Below are positions 6,482-7,125 of a stretch of 7,125 bases of DNA, piece by piece. The stretch is from a bacterium (GTDB taxonomy: Bacteria; Cyanobacteriota; Vampirovibrionia; Gastranaerophilales; Gastranaerophilaceae): the NCBI GenBank assembly GCA_017477685.1, contig JAFUUT010000152.1, positions 1 through 7,125 on the forward strand, written 5' to 3'. The translations under genes and the position numbers were made by a program. The notes beneath the pieces were generated by a model, which worked only from the letters and a program-made list of their open reading frames with translations, had not been told where the DNA came from and did no database searches. How positions within the stretch are numbered: position 1 is the first letter of the stretch; every line of letters begins with the position of its first letter.

Positions 6482-7018
6482 ATGTTTAAATTATTTATTG
6501 ACAGTTTCAAAAAAACAAATAGAAGTATTATACTTACAATTCCGCTTATTGCGTTTATTTTGATAGCAGAAATTTACTACTCAGGAACAAAGAGTCTTGA
6601 ATTGAATTTGGGACAAACATTGTTATCAATAGCAACCATAATTATTGTATTAAGCGCATTTATGGCGTGCTGGTTTTACATGGCTAAAAAAGTTCTCAAA
6701 TATTCCGATAAAATATTTGTTTTTGAAGAAGATAGAGGTTCCGCATTTCGCGAAGTATTGCTGTCCTTTCCCAAGGGATTTGGCAAATTCTTTTTACCGT
6801 TTCTGGGCTTTATATTGATTTATATATTGTTCTTTTACTTGCTGCACATTAGTGCGAATTTTTTCATATCAAGAAATGTAGGAGGAATAAACTTTGGTCT
6901 GTTTAACATAGGGTTACTTCTCAATCCGCTTGAATTGCACAGCAAACTGCTAAATTTATCCTCGGGAGGAGATATTGCGTTTAGTTATTGGATTTGTTCT
7001 ATGGGTATAGGTATTTAA
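6482..7018 (+). CDS. Multi-pass membrane protein of unknown function, apparently interrupted by in-frame stop
   Basis: The family is not recognised. I place the start at the ATG at 6482: AGGA (6471-6474) lies seven bases before it, but only one base before the alternative ATG at 6476. From 6482 the product is 178 residues. Hydrophobic helices are predicted at about 16-33, 46-68 and 103-122. A fourth begins near 165 (IAFSYWICSMGIGI) and is cut by TAA at 7016-7018. Basic, amphipathic segments ending in Pro before a helix occur twice here (SFKK...TIP; SFPKGFGKFF) and once more after the stop. The same frame remains open after the TAA, with a matching hydrophobic sequence. The gene is therefore probably a nonsense-disrupted or sequence-error copy of a longer protein. 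It follows the Fe-S protein gene by 18 bases and is probably the fourth gene of the operon. Confidence 0.7.
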   Translation: MFKLFIDSFKKTNRSIILTIPLIAFILIAEIYYSGTKSLELNLGQTLLSIATIIIVLSAFMACWFYMAKKVLKYSDKIFVFEEDRGSAFREVLLSFPKGFGKFFLPFLGFILIYILFFYLLHISANFFISRNVGGINFGLFNIGLLLNPLELHSKLLNLSSGGDIAFSYWICSMGIGI

Positions 7019-7125
7019 ATAGCATCTTTCTTAACAATTTTATGTATTACTGAAATCATATACACAAAAAAAGATATTATTACATCCCTGTTCAACTCCA
7101 TAAAAAAGATAATCATAACATTACC
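7019..7125 (+). pseudogene. In-frame continuation of the interrupted membrane protein (open at window edge)
   Basis: After the TAA the same frame runs 35 codons without another stop to the window edge. It begins IASFLTILCITEIIY, which completes the fourth transmembrane helix, then a Lys-rich turn (TKKD), then SLFNSIKK and a new hydrophobic start ending in T-L-Pro; the last two bases, cc, can only encode Pro. This echoes the protein's own N-terminus (LFIDSFKK followed by ILTIP). The other two forward frames stop at 7020-7022 and 7051-7053. No internal start with a ribosome-binding site is apparent. Confidence 0.5.

Noticed and set aside
7010..7060. Frameshift rather than nonsense change in the membrane protein
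   Set aside because: Both alternative frames meet stops soon (7020-7022 and 7051-7053), whereas the original frame continues with a fitting hydrophobic sequence.

Overview
The window is an AT-rich bacterial chromosomal segment with ordinary, mostly housekeeping genes packed closely together. The organism is most likely a non-photosynthetic relative of the cyanobacteria (Melainabacteria/Gastranaerophilales type). This is inferred from a DnaX N-terminus that reads like cyanobacterial DnaX, combined with a split (two-subunit) glycine decarboxylase and a CoA-dehydratase-type Fe-S protein typical of anaerobes. The lineage call is tentative, because no rRNA or other phylogenetic marker is present. 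No tRNA, rRNA, CRISPR array, insertion sequence or phage gene was seen.

Layout. Bases 1-1356 (minus strand) carry dnaX, the DNA polymerase III clamp-loader subunit. Its 3' end lies outside the window, and the visible part contains a candidate gamma/tau frameshift site. A 42-bp divergent gap separates it from a plus-strand LD-carboxypeptidase of family S66 (1399-2289). That gene ends one base from the stop of a convergent tandem-domain universal stress protein gene (2291-3145, minus). A 113-bp divergent region (3146-3258) follows, with overlapping promoter-like hexamers flanked by a near-perfect 12-bp inverted repeat. After it comes a tight plus-strand gene string: a FliA-like sigma factor (3259-3888), glycine dehydrogenase subunit 2 gcvPB (3892-5313), an HgdB/CoA-activase-related Fe-S protein (5318-6463), and a multi-pass membrane protein (6482-7018). 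The membrane protein's frame meets a TAA inside a transmembrane helix and stays open beyond it to the window end.

How the genes work together. The gaps of 3, 4 and 18 bases in the plus-strand string imply one transcript that couples a specialised sigma factor to glycine catabolism and a radical or Fe-S-type CoA enzyme component. The partners these enzymes usually need (gcvPA, gcvT, gcvH and an ASKHA activase) are not in the window. The most notable points are the dnaX slippery heptamer with a -1 stop giving a gamma-sized product, the inverted repeat over the divergent promoters, the sigma-gcvPB coupling, and the in-frame stop in the last gene. No clearly new biological system is evident.
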